Shown one piece after another: positions 30,033 to 37,106 of a DNA stretch of 37,106 bases. Position numbers and translations under genes: made by a program. The DNA comes from UBA8514 sp050251415 (lineage in GTDB: Bacteria > Bacillota > Clostridia > Lachnospirales > Anaerotignaceae), in assembly GCA_050251415.1 (NCBI GenBank), contig JBFWMT010000023.1, forward strand, positions 1 through 37,106. The letters run 5' to 3'. How positions within the stretch are numbered: position 1 is the first letter of the stretch; each line of letters opens with the position of its first letter. A model generated the notes under the pieces. That model was not told the DNA's origin. It worked only from the letters and a program-made list of their open reading frames with translations, and did no database searches.

Positions 30033-31340
30033 ATGAATATTAAAAACTGGAAAGAAATTTATTCCTCAAAACTTGTAAGTGCAAAAGATGCAATCAGCCA
30101 TATTAAATCAGGCGACAGAGTTGTTACAGCGCATGCGGCAACAGAGCCTACTTACCTTATTGACACAATGATTGAAAACTATGAAATGTTTAACAACGTA
30201 GAAATATCTCATGTTGTTACACTGGGCGAAGGTAAGTATACAAAGGCAGACATGAATGGTCATTTCCGTTTTAATGGTCTTTTTGTAAGTGCGTCTACAA
30301 GATCAGCAGTGAACAATGGTACAGCGGATTTTACACCATCCTTCTTCCACGAAATACCTTACCTTTTTAGGGAAGAAATGCCTGCCGATGTTGCTCTTAT
30401 TATGCTTTCTAAGCCTGATAAACATGGTTACTGCAGCTTTGGACCATCTACAGACTATACAAAGCCTATGACGCATGCAGCAAAAACTGTGATTGCTCAA
30501 ATTAACGAAAATGTGCCTCGTGTTCTTGGCGACAACTTTATTCATGTAAGTGAGCTGGACTATATTGTTGAGCATAATGCACCTATGGCAGAACTTGTAC
30601 CTGGTAAAATTAACGAAACACAAAGCAAAATTGGCGAATATTGTGCTTCTCTTATTAAGAACGGCGACACCCTTCAGCTTGGTATCGGCTCTATTCCAGA
30701 AAGTGTACTTACTTTCCTTTCAGACAGAAAAGACCTTGGCCTACATACCGAAATGTTCTCTGACGGCGTTATTGACCTTATTGAGTCTGGTGTAATCAAT
30801 AACAAGCTTAAAAAAACTCATACAGGAAAAACTGTTGCAACCTTTGTTATGGGTTCTCAAAAACTTTACGACTTTATTGATGACAACCCATCTATAGAGT
30901 TTTATCCAGTAGACTACGTTAATGACCCCCGTGTTATTTCCCAAAATGACAATATGGTTTCCATTAACTCCTGTATTCAAGTAGACCTTATGGGTCAGGT
31001 TGTTTCAGAAAGCATCGGATTAAAGCAGTTTAGCGGTGTTGGCGGACAGGTAGACTTTGTGCGTGGCGCAACAATGAGCAAGGGCGGACGTGCAATTATT
31101 GCCATGGTCTCCACTGCAGCAGGTGGAAAAGTATCAAGAATTGTACCTTTTGTTAACAAAGGTGCCGCTATTACCACCTCACGTACAGACGTTAACTACG
31201 TAGTAACCGAGTATGGTATTGCAAAACTGAAAGGCAAAACCCTTAAGGAGCGAGCAAAAGCACTTATTGAAATTGCACATCCTTCTTTCCGTGATGAGCT
31301 TAAAGAAGAATATGAAAGAAGATTTTTTGAAAAATACTAA
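30033..31340 (+). CDS. Acyl-CoA:carboxylate CoA-transferase (4-hydroxybutyrate/butyrate type)
   Basis: This 435-residue member of the acetyl-CoA hydrolase/transferase family moves CoA between acetyl-CoA and another short-chain acid. Its conserved segments are SGDRVVTAHAATEPTYLID, FGPSTDYTKPMTHAAK, LQLGIGSIPESVLTFL, and HTEMFSDGVIDLIESG, which holds the catalytic Glu that forms the glutamyl-CoA intermediate. The last segment is QFSGVGGQVDFVRGATMSKGGRAI...GAAITTSRTDVNYVVTEYG. The length and motifs fit 4-hydroxybutyrate CoA-transferase and the closely related butyryl-CoA:acetate CoA-transferase, and I cannot separate these without a tree. GTTAGGAGAGA precedes the ATG. It is expressed from its own promoter and ends in a terminator, so it is a single-gene unit. 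It probably serves acid fermentation. Confidence 0.9.
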   Translation: MNIKNWKEIYSSKLVSAKDAISHIKSGDRVVTAHAATEPTYLIDTMIENYEMFNNVEISHVVTLGEGKYTKADMNGHFRFNGLFVSASTRSAVNNGTADFTPSFFHEIPYLFREEMPADVALIMLSKPDKHGYCSFGPSTDYTKPMTHAAKTVIAQINENVPRVLGDNFIHVSELDYIVEHNAPMAELVPGKINETQSKIGEYCASLIKNGDTLQLGIGSIPESVLTFLSDRKDLGLHTEMFSDGVIDLIESGVINNKLKKTHTGKTVATFVMGSQKLYDFIDDNPSIEFYPVDYVNDPRVISQNDNMVSINSCIQVDLMGQVVSESIGLKQFSGVGGQVDFVRGATMSKGGRAIIAMVSTAAGGKVSRIVPFVNKGAAITTSRTDVNYVVTEYGIAKLKGKTLKERAKALIEIAHPSFRDELKEEYERRFFEKY

Positions 31341-31363
31341 TCGTTTATGATACTATGATTTTT

Positions 31364-31396
31364 AGCGTGTATACAAAGTGTACACGCTATTTTTTA
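31364..31396 (+). terminator. Terminator of the CoA-transferase gene
   Basis: AGCGTGTA (31364-31371) pairs with TACACGCT (31381-31388), with partial pairing inside and a run of T after. Confidence 0.85.
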
Positions 31397-31479
31397 TTAC
31401 AAATTTGTTAAAATCCCACACAGATTAGAAAAAAATGTTATAATAGAATATAAATGAAATGACAATTAGGAGGAACGAA

Positions 31480-32610
31480 ATGGACGAAAATGAAATAATT
31501 GAAAACAGCAGTGAGTCAAAGATGGTGGAACTTGAAAAAAAAGAGGAACAGTCAACTGTACCCACTGATAAAACCCAACCTACCAAGCAAATAAACTATA
31601 ACACCAACTATAATACGAACTACAGCAAAAACAAAGGTGGTAAAGGCTGCCTTTTTTGGGGACTTATAGTACTTGCTATTTTTATTACTTTAAATGGCCT
31701 TATTTTCTTTGGTATTGCAGCTGCCTTTAGTGGTTCTTCTACCGTTGAAGAAGCTGATACTGTTTATGGCGATTATGTTGAAACTATTTACATTGAAGGT
31801 ACAATTGCCAGCGAAAATGTAAATAGCTATGGTGTAACAACGGGCTATCAGCACCAATGGACACTTGATGAATTGGATTATCTTATAAATGATGACACCA
31901 ATAAAGGTATTATTCTTTACATAAATTCTGGCGGTGGCGGAACATATGAAAGCGATGAAATGTACCTTGCCCTAAAAAAATATAAAGAAGAAACAGGCAG
32001 ACCAATTTATGCCTACTATGCACAAACAGCGGCCTCTGGAGCTTTATATCTTTCCATGGCGGCAGATGAAATTTATGCCAACCGTATGACTATGACAGGT
32101 TCTATAGGCGTTATGATAAATAGCTATGATGCCACAGGCCTTATGAACAAGCTTGGCATAAAAGATATTACTATTAAGAGTGGTAAGAATAAAAACATGC
32201 TTAGTCCAACAGCTGGCACTTCTCAAGAGGAAATAGATATTTTACAATCTATGATTAACGAAAGTTATGATATTTTTGTTGGCATCGTGTCTGAGGAACG
32301 TGGTATACCACTTGATAAAACAAAAGAAATTGCCGACGGACGTGTTTACTCTGCCCAGCAGGCAAAGGAATTAGGGTTAATAGATGACATTATGAGCTAC
32401 GATGATTTTATGGATATGCTTCAAGCAAAAACTGAATTTACAGACTGCGAATTTATTGATGCACAATACACTGACGATTCATTCATGGGTATTTTATTCT
32501 CTAAACTACCTGAAAACAAGAGCAAAAGTGAAGCAGACTTATTATATGACATAATTAAAAAATCAGCAGGTTCACAGTTGGAATATTCCATGAATGGGGA
32601 ATTGGAATAA
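31480..32610 (+). CDS. sppA: SppA-like signal peptide peptidase (S49), membrane-anchored
   Basis: This 376-residue protein starts at ATG 31480 with TTAGGAGG 6 bases upstream. An in-frame ATG at 31459 would start before that site. Residues 1-48 are charged and Asn/Tyr-rich, and one membrane helix (about 54-79, GCLFWGLIVLAIFITLNGLIFF) follows. The catalytic S49 domain is outside: ILYINSGGGGTYESDEMYLAL, and the nucleophile Ser in QTAASGALYLSMAADEIYANRMTMTGSIGVM. The general-base Lys is in DITIKSGKNKNMLSP. SppA degrades signal peptides left in the membrane after secretion. Its length is close to the short Gram-positive SppA, with one protease domain only. A 41-aa gene follows 32 bases later. Confidence 0.92.
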   Translation: MDENEIIENSSESKMVELEKKEEQSTVPTDKTQPTKQINYNTNYNTNYSKNKGGKGCLFWGLIVLAIFITLNGLIFFGIAAAFSGSSTVEEADTVYGDYVETIYIEGTIASENVNSYGVTTGYQHQWTLDELDYLINDDTNKGIILYINSGGGGTYESDEMYLALKKYKEETGRPIYAYYAQTAASGALYLSMAADEIYANRMTMTGSIGVMINSYDATGLMNKLGIKDITIKSGKNKNMLSPTAGTSQEEIDILQSMINESYDIFVGIVSEERGIPLDKTKEIADGRVYSAQQAKELGLIDDIMSYDDFMDMLQAKTEFTDCEFIDAQYTDDSFMGILFSKLPENKSKSEADLLYDIIKKSAGSQLEYSMNGELE

Positions 32611-32642
32611 AAAATATCGAAGTGAAAACGGAGGGTATTATT

Positions 32643-32768
32643 ATGCAGAATTTTTACGTTTTTGTTTTACTTATTGCCGGCTATATTTTGGGTTCACAGA
32701 TGGTTAAAAAAGGGCAGCCAAAGAAAAAAAGCACCTACGAGGATAAAAAAAGCTATCTAAAAAAGTGA
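32643..32768 (+). CDS. 41-aa single-pass membrane micropeptide
   Basis: A 41-codon frame with GGAGGG 8 bases before its ATG lies 32 bases after sppA. Residues 4-18 form one membrane helix (FYVFVLLIAGYILGS). A Lys-rich cytoplasmic tail follows (VKKGQPKKKSTYEDKKSYLKK), giving a positive-inside orientation. I do not recognise a family. Its spacing suggests it is co-transcribed with sppA and might modulate that protease (inference). No terminator lies between them. Confidence 0.65.
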   Translation: MQNFYVFVLLIAGYILGSQMVKKGQPKKKSTYEDKKSYLKK

Positions 32769-32908
32769 TTCAGCTTAATATAAAACGCTAAAGGTTTTTA
32801 GACAAAGAATACCCAAAGGTAGATATATAAGTAATTTTTATATATCTTACTGAAATATAATATATGTTTTTGTGTCGAAATTTTATTTCAAAAATTTTAA
32901 ATTTGGTA

Positions 32909-32936
32909 TTGACACCAACAAAAAAACGTGTATAAT
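32909..32936 (+). promoter_or_regulatory. Consensus promoter of the trp operon
   Basis: Perfect TTGACA (32909-32914) and perfect TATAAT (32931-32936) with a 16-base spacer, the strongest promoter match in the window. Transcription should begin near 32943. Confidence 0.85.
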
Positions 32937-32942
32937 TTACGT

Positions 32943-33247
32943 TAACTTAATAAAGTCCATCAAACCTATGATGTGGAGATAAAAACAAATTATGCACTTA
33001 CAGAGAGTCGGGGTAGCTGAGAGCCTGGCAGAACGCAAATTGTTAAATGGACCACAGAGGGCACAGTCAAAAGAAAGTAATTTCCTAGTATTCTGTGACG
33101 TAGGGCAGGCGTTATCTGTCAGGAATATGTTAGTATTCTGTTAAAGTGTGTGTATTTTTAATACGCAAAAAAAGGTGGTACCACGGGTTTCGTATATGTT
33201 AACTCGTCCTTAATGATTATTTCATTGAAGGCGAGTTTTTTTATTTT
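32943..33247 (+). ncRNA. T-box leader (tRNA-Trp sensing) of the trp operon
   Basis: The leader contains the T-box core (AAAGGTGGTACCACGGG, 33172-33187) and a Stem I region with AGAGAG (33002-33007), GAGAGCCTGGCAGAACG and a candidate UGG specifier codon at 33048-33050 (..AAATGGACC..). It ends with a terminator: ACTCGTCCTTAATGA pairs with TCATTGAAGGCGAGT (33202-33236), then a run of T. Uncharged tRNA-Trp would pair at the specifier and at the UGGU of the T-box, favouring the antiterminator and allowing trpEGDC expression. The Trp specificity is inferred from the UGG and the downstream genes. Confidence 0.93.
33202..33243 (+). terminator. T-box-controlled intrinsic terminator
   Basis: A hairpin with stem ACTCG-CCTT-ATGA against TCAT-AAGG-CGAGT and a short loop ends in seven or eight T. 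It stands 23 bases before trpE. The 5' part of the stem overlaps the segment expected to pair in the antiterminator. Confidence 0.88.
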
Positions 33248-33265
33248 CAAAAAGGAGCGATAAAG

Positions 33266-34729
33266 ATGTTTAAACCGACTTTAGAACAGGCAAAAGAGCT
33301 TTTAAACTTTAAAACCATACCAGTAAGCACCGAAATATTTTCGGACATCCGTACACCCATAGAGGTGTTACAAATACTTAAAACTGTAAGCAGCCATTGC
33401 TATATGCTGGAAAGCCTTGAAAGTGCCGATAAATGGGGACGTTACACATTTTTAGGCTTCGATCCTAAAATGGAAATTACCTGTATGAACGGTGAAGTTA
33501 CCATAACAGCCGATACAAAAACTGTTGTTAAAAATACTGCACCCCATCAATATATAAACCAAATTATAGCCGATAACCGCAGCCCTAAAATGGATTATTT
33601 GCCACCATTTACAGGCGGTTTGGTTGGATATTTTTCTTACGACTATATAAAATATGCCGAGCCAAGCCTTAACCTTGACGCTAAGGACGATGAGTGTTTT
33701 AAAGATGTAGACCTTATGTTTTTTGACAAGGTAATCGCTTTTGACAACCTAAAACAAAAAATTATTATCATTGCAAATGCAAAAACCGATCACCTTGAAG
33801 AAAACTACAATAAAGCAGTAGCAGAAATAGAAAAAATAAGAACCCTGATATCTAACGGAAAATACACTGAACCGCCTAAAGGTAAACTGAAATCAGATTT
33901 TAGACCCCTTTTTAGCAAAGAAGAATATTGCAATATGGTGAATGAGGCAAAGCATTATATAAAAGAAGGCGATATTTTTCAAGTAGTTTTAAGCAACCGC
34001 ATGGAGGCAGATTTTGAAGGAAGTCTGCTAAACACCTATCGGTTGCTTAGAACCACCAATCCATCGCCCTATATGTTCTACTTTTCCAGTGATGATATTG
34101 AAATTGCAGGTGCTTCCCCTGAAACCCTTGTAAAACTTCAAGACGGCAACCTTTACACCTTTCCCCTTGCTGGCACAAGACCACGTGGAAAGACAAAAGA
34201 AGAAGATATTGCCCTAGAAAAAGAACTTTTGGCAGACCCAAAAGAATGTGCCGAACACAATATGCTAGTGGATTTAGGAAGAAATGATCTTGGAAAAATA
34301 AGCAAATTTGGCACTGTTGAAGTTGAAAAATATATGTCTATAGAGCGTTTCAGCCACGTAATGCACATTGGCTCCACGGTGAAAGGAATTATTCGTGATG
34401 ACAAATGTGGTTTAGATGCCATAGACGCAGTTCTTCCCGCAGGAACACTTAGCGGTGCGCCAAAGCTTAGGGCATGCGAAATTATAAATCAGCTCGAAAA
34501 CAATAAACGTGGAATTTATGGTGGTGCAATAGGTTACATGGACCTTACCGGAAATGTAGACACATGCATTTCCATACGAATTGCCTTTAAGAAAAACAAC
34601 AAAGTATTTGTTCGTTCTGGCGCAGGAATCGTTGCCGACAGTGTTCCAGAAAATGAATACCAAGAATGCTTAAACAAAGCGGCGGCAGTTGTAAATGCCT
34701 TAAAGGCTTCAGAGGAGGTGCTTAATTAA
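33266..34729 (+). CDS. trpE: Anthranilate synthase component I
   Basis: This 487-residue enzyme makes anthranilate from chorismate and ammonia, the first step of Trp synthesis. N-terminal segments include the feedback site MLESLESADKWGRYTFLG (LLES-like). The catalytic C-terminal domain has GDIFQVVLSNRMEADFEG and TNPSPYMFYF, then GASPETLVKL, FPLAGTRPRGKT and LVDLGRNDLGKIS. It ends with TLSGAPKLRACEIINQLE, and RGIYGGAIGYMDLTGNVDTCISIR with the PEN-EYQE end. AAAAAGGAG precedes the ATG. The stop and the trpG start share one base (TAATG), so translation is coupled. Confidence 0.97.
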   Translation: MFKPTLEQAKELLNFKTIPVSTEIFSDIRTPIEVLQILKTVSSHCYMLESLESADKWGRYTFLGFDPKMEITCMNGEVTITADTKTVVKNTAPHQYINQIIADNRSPKMDYLPPFTGGLVGYFSYDYIKYAEPSLNLDAKDDECFKDVDLMFFDKVIAFDNLKQKIIIIANAKTDHLEENYNKAVAEIEKIRTLISNGKYTEPPKGKLKSDFRPLFSKEEYCNMVNEAKHYIKEGDIFQVVLSNRMEADFEGSLLNTYRLLRTTNPSPYMFYFSSDDIEIAGASPETLVKLQDGNLYTFPLAGTRPRGKTKEEDIALEKELLADPKECAEHNMLVDLGRNDLGKISKFGTVEVEKYMSIERFSHVMHIGSTVKGIIRDDKCGLDAIDAVLPAGTLSGAPKLRACEIINQLENNKRGIYGGAIGYMDLTGNVDTCISIRIAFKKNNKVFVRSGAGIVADSVPENEYQECLNKAAAVVNALKASEEVLN

Positions 34730-35301
34730 TGATTTTATTGATAGATAATTACGACAGTTTTTCCTACAACCTTTATCAGCTTTTGGGGTCACTTAACCCA
34801 AACATAAAGGTAATACGCAATGATGAAATGACCCTTTCAGAAATTGAAAAACTTTCACCACAATATATTATTCTTTCCCCAGGGCCTGGAAGACCCTTCG
34901 ACGCTGGCATATGCATAGATGCAGTGAAATACTTTGCAGGAAAAATTCCAATTTTAGGTGTTTGCCTTGGGCATCAGGCTATCTGTGAAGCCTTTGGGGC
35001 AACGGTAAGTTATGCAAAAGAACTGATGCACGGGAAACAAAGCATTGTAGAAATTGATTGCCAGTGTGAAATTTTCAAAGGGCTGACAGAAAAAATAACT
35101 GCCGCAAGATACCATTCCTTGGCGGCAATTGAAAACACAATACCAAACTGCCTTACAATAACAGCTAAAACCGACGACGGCGAAATAATGTCGGTAAAAC
35201 ATAACAATTACCATGTATACGGGGTTCAATTTCACCCTGAAAGTATAATGACCCCTGACGGTAAGCAAATTTTAAAAAATTTTTTGGAGGTAACAGCATG
35301 A
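34729..35301 (+). CDS. trpG: Anthranilate synthase component II (glutamine amidotransferase)
   Basis: This 190-residue class I glutaminase supplies ammonia to TrpE. The motifs are MILLIDNYDSFSYNLYQLLG, ILSPGPGRPFDAGI, the nucleophile Cys in LGVCLGHQAICEAFG, and the His-Glu pair in GVQFHPESIMTPDG. Its closest relative in other genomes can double as PabA. Here the trp position makes TrpG the main role. It is not fused to trpD, unlike in some bacteria. GAGGAGG precedes the ATG, and the stop overlaps trpD by 4 bases. Confidence 0.96.
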   Translation: MILLIDNYDSFSYNLYQLLGSLNPNIKVIRNDEMTLSEIEKLSPQYIILSPGPGRPFDAGICIDAVKYFAGKIPILGVCLGHQAICEAFGATVSYAKELMHGKQSIVEIDCQCEIFKGLTEKITAARYHSLAAIENTIPNCLTITAKTDDGEIMSVKHNNYHVYGVQFHPESIMTPDGKQILKNFLEVTA

Positions 35302-36314
35302 TAAAAGAAGCTATTGCAAAAGTTATAGAAAAACAAGATTTAAGCTATGAAGAAGCAAAAAATGTAATGGCAGAAATTATGGACGGCACAGCAACCCAAA
35401 GTCAAATGGCAAGCTTCCTTACCGCCCTTCGAATGAAAGGCGAAACAATAGAAGAAATTACAGCCTTTGCCAGTGTAATGCGTGAAAAAGCAACTAAAAT
35501 AATCAGTGAAAAAACAGTAATGGACATAGTTGGAACAGGCGGAGACGGTGTTGGAACATTTAACATTTCCACAACCTCAAGCTTTGTTGCGGCGGCTGGC
35601 GGTGTTATGGTTGCAAAACACGGCAACCGCAGTGCCTCCAGCAAAAGCGGTGCGGCAGATGTTTTGGAAAGCCTTGGTGCAAACATAACAATCAACGCTG
35701 AACAAAGTACAAAACTACTTAATGAAATTGGCATTTGCTTTATGTTTGCACCAACCTATCATTCTTCAATGAAATATGCCGCACCTGTTAGAAAAGAAAT
35801 TGCAGTTCGTACTATTTTCAATATTTTAGGGCCTCTTTCAAACCCTGCGGCGGCAGAGCTTCAAATTATGGGTGTGTTTGACAAAAAATTGGTAGAGCCA
35901 TTGGCACAGGTTTTAAGTAACCTTGGTGTGAAGCGTGGTATGGCAATTTATGGAGATGGTTTAGATGAAGCCACTGTAACAGGCAAAACTACTATTTGCG
36001 AAATAAACAACGGTACTCTTACCAATTACGAAATCGACCCACAGGAATTAGGCTTAGGCATTTATTCCTTGGATGAAATTAAAGGCGGAACGCCTGCGGA
36101 AAACGCACAAATAACCCTTGATATTTTATCAGGCAAGGAAAAAGGTGCAAAACTGGATATTGTTATTTTAAACAGTGCCCTTGCCCTTTATTGTGCAGAT
36201 AAAGGAAAAACCATTAAAGAATCCGTTGTTCTTGCAAAAAAATTGATTGAGGACGGTTCAGCACTTGCTAAGCTAAACCAATTTATTGCACAATCAAACG
36301 AGGTGGTAGCATGA
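35298..36314 (+). CDS. trpD: Anthranilate phosphoribosyltransferase
   Basis: This 338-residue enzyme joins anthranilate to PRPP. The family signatures are MDGTATQSQMASFLTALRMKGET, then the PRPP-binding VGTGGDGVGTFNISTTSSFVAA (GTGGD-x6-STxS). Next come KHGNRSASSKSGAADVLESLG (the KHGN motif), PTYHSSMKYAAPVRKEI (anthranilate pocket) and NILGPLSNPA. The start overlaps the end of trpG (ATGA), GGAGG is 9 bases upstream, and the end overlaps trpC in the same way, so the genes are tightly coupled. Confidence 0.97.
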   Translation: MIKEAIAKVIEKQDLSYEEAKNVMAEIMDGTATQSQMASFLTALRMKGETIEEITAFASVMREKATKIISEKTVMDIVGTGGDGVGTFNISTTSSFVAAAGGVMVAKHGNRSASSKSGAADVLESLGANITINAEQSTKLLNEIGICFMFAPTYHSSMKYAAPVRKEIAVRTIFNILGPLSNPAAAELQIMGVFDKKLVEPLAQVLSNLGVKRGMAIYGDGLDEATVTGKTTICEINNGTLTNYEIDPQELGLGIYSLDEIKGGTPAENAQITLDILSGKEKGAKLDIVILNSALALYCADKGKTIKESVVLAKKLIEDGSALAKLNQFIAQSNEVVA

Positions 36315-37105
36315 TTCTTGAAAAAATAGCCGCCCGCACACGTAGGCGAGTCTTTGAACTTAAACTTGAAAAATGCCTTGATGTAGTTAAAGCCGAGGCA
36401 CTAAAAATGAATTGTGAAACAGGCTTTCCTTTTGAAAAAGCATTGCGTACAGATGAAATTTCCTTCATATGCGAGGTTAAAAAAGCTAGTCCTTCAAAAG
36501 GAATTATTGCACATGATTTTCCTTATGTAAACATTGCATTGGACTATGAAAACAGCGGTGCGTCTGCAATTTCTGTATTAACAGAGCCATATTTTTTCCT
36601 TGGCAGTGACCGTTACCTTAAAGAAATTGCCTCTGCTGTAAAAATTCCTGTTTTGCGTAAGGATTTCACCATAGACGAGTACCAAATATATGAAGCAAAG
36701 ACCCTTGGTGCTTCCGCAATTTTGCTTATATGTGCATTACTAGACACCGATACCATTAAAAAATATCTGGACATTGCTCATAGTCTTGGAATGTCTGCCA
36801 TAGTTGAAACTCATACAGCAGAAGAAGTTCAAAGTGCATTAGCCGCTGGGGCAAGAATTATTGGCGTAAATAACCGCAACCTTAAAACCTTTGATGTTGA
36901 TTTAAGCAATAGCTTTAAACTTCGAGAACTTGTACCAGACGAAATCATTTTTATATCTGAAAGTGGCATAAAAACCCCAACTGATGTAAGTGTACTGCGT
37001 GATTGTAAAACAGATGCCGTGCTTATTGGCGAAACACTTATGCGTTGCTCAAACAAAAAAGAAATGCTGGAAAAACTAAAAGGAAAAGTGAATACAAAAA
37101 TATAA
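36311..37105 (+). CDS. trpC: Indole-3-glycerol phosphate synthase
   Basis: This 264-residue (beta/alpha)8-barrel enzyme closes the indole ring from CdRP. It shows FICEVKKASPSKGII (catalytic Lys), ISVLTEPYFFLGS, VLRKDFTIDEYQIYEAKTLGASAILLI (second catalytic Lys), GVNNRNLKTFDVDL, IFISESGIKTPTDV, and VLIGETLMR. The stop TAA lies at 37103-37105, so the protein is complete just inside the window edge. The missing trpF, trpB and trpA presumably follow outside. Confidence 0.97.
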   Translation: MILEKIAARTRRRVFELKLEKCLDVVKAEALKMNCETGFPFEKALRTDEISFICEVKKASPSKGIIAHDFPYVNIALDYENSGASAISVLTEPYFFLGSDRYLKEIASAVKIPVLRKDFTIDEYQIYEAKTLGASAILLICALLDTDTIKKYLDIAHSLGMSAIVETHTAEEVQSALAAGARIIGVNNRNLKTFDVDLSNSFKLRELVPDEIIFISESGIKTPTDVSVLRDCKTDAVLIGETLMRCSNKKEMLEKLKGKVNTKI

Positions 37106-37106
37106 A

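Overview
The window comes from a low-GC, Gram-positive, anaerobic Clostridia-type genome (Lachnospirales-like by gene content). The basis is AT-rich spacers, strong GGAGG ribosome-binding sites, several TTG/GTG starts, an SLH-type surface protein, a tryptophan T-box leader, FeoAB with a small Cys-rich partner, and a CoA-transferase of the kind found in amino-acid and butyrate fermenters. No rRNA, tRNA, CRISPR, transposase or phage gene is visible. The genus cannot be fixed from the sequence alone.

Layout. 1-3893 (minus): a truncated SLH-domain surface protein with acidic C-terminal repeats, then a histidine kinase/response regulator pair. 3983-7510 (plus): ilvB-ilvN-ilvC behind a promoter, a Leu/Ile-rich leader peptide and a terminator hairpin, which together look like ribosome-mediated attenuation. 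7516-7709: a structured 149-bp inverted-repeat element and a terminator. 7713-10825 (minus): two acyltransferase-fold proteins (LPG-synthase-C-like and Eis-like GNAT) and a ketopantoate-reductase-family protein. 10919-12091 (plus): the conserved rpsF-ssb-rpsR operon. 12191-13936 (minus): a very AT-rich accessory island with a secreted protein and two small membrane proteins, possibly toxin and immunity.

14303-22037 is a surface-glycan island. On the plus strand are a CapE/FnlA-like UDP-GlcNAc dehydratase/epimerase, an RmlD-like reductase and a glycosyltransferase-methyltransferase fusion. Converging on them (minus) are a TPR glycosyltransferase, a Thr/Ser-rich protein built on eight 19-residue repeats, a second protein with a related C-terminal domain, and a coiled-coil protein. 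I infer that the enzymes make a 6-deoxy amino sugar and attach it to the repeat protein.

22334-26250 (minus): an aminotransferase, then feoA-feoB and a 54-aa FeoB-associated protein, with a palindromic operator inside the feo promoter. 26520-27647: an HD-GYP protein. 27715-29736 (minus): an XRE regulator and a double nitrilase-fold protein whose second domain has lost its catalytic Glu and Cys. 30033-32768 (plus): an acyl-CoA:carboxylate CoA-transferase, an SppA-like peptidase and a 41-aa membrane micropeptide. 32909-37105 (plus): a consensus promoter, a T-box(Trp) leader and trpE-trpG-trpD-trpC; the operon probably continues past the edge.

The clearest unusual items are the ilv leader-peptide attenuator, the glycan/repeat-protein island, the secreted-protein island at 12.2-14 kb and the half-dead tandem nitrilase.
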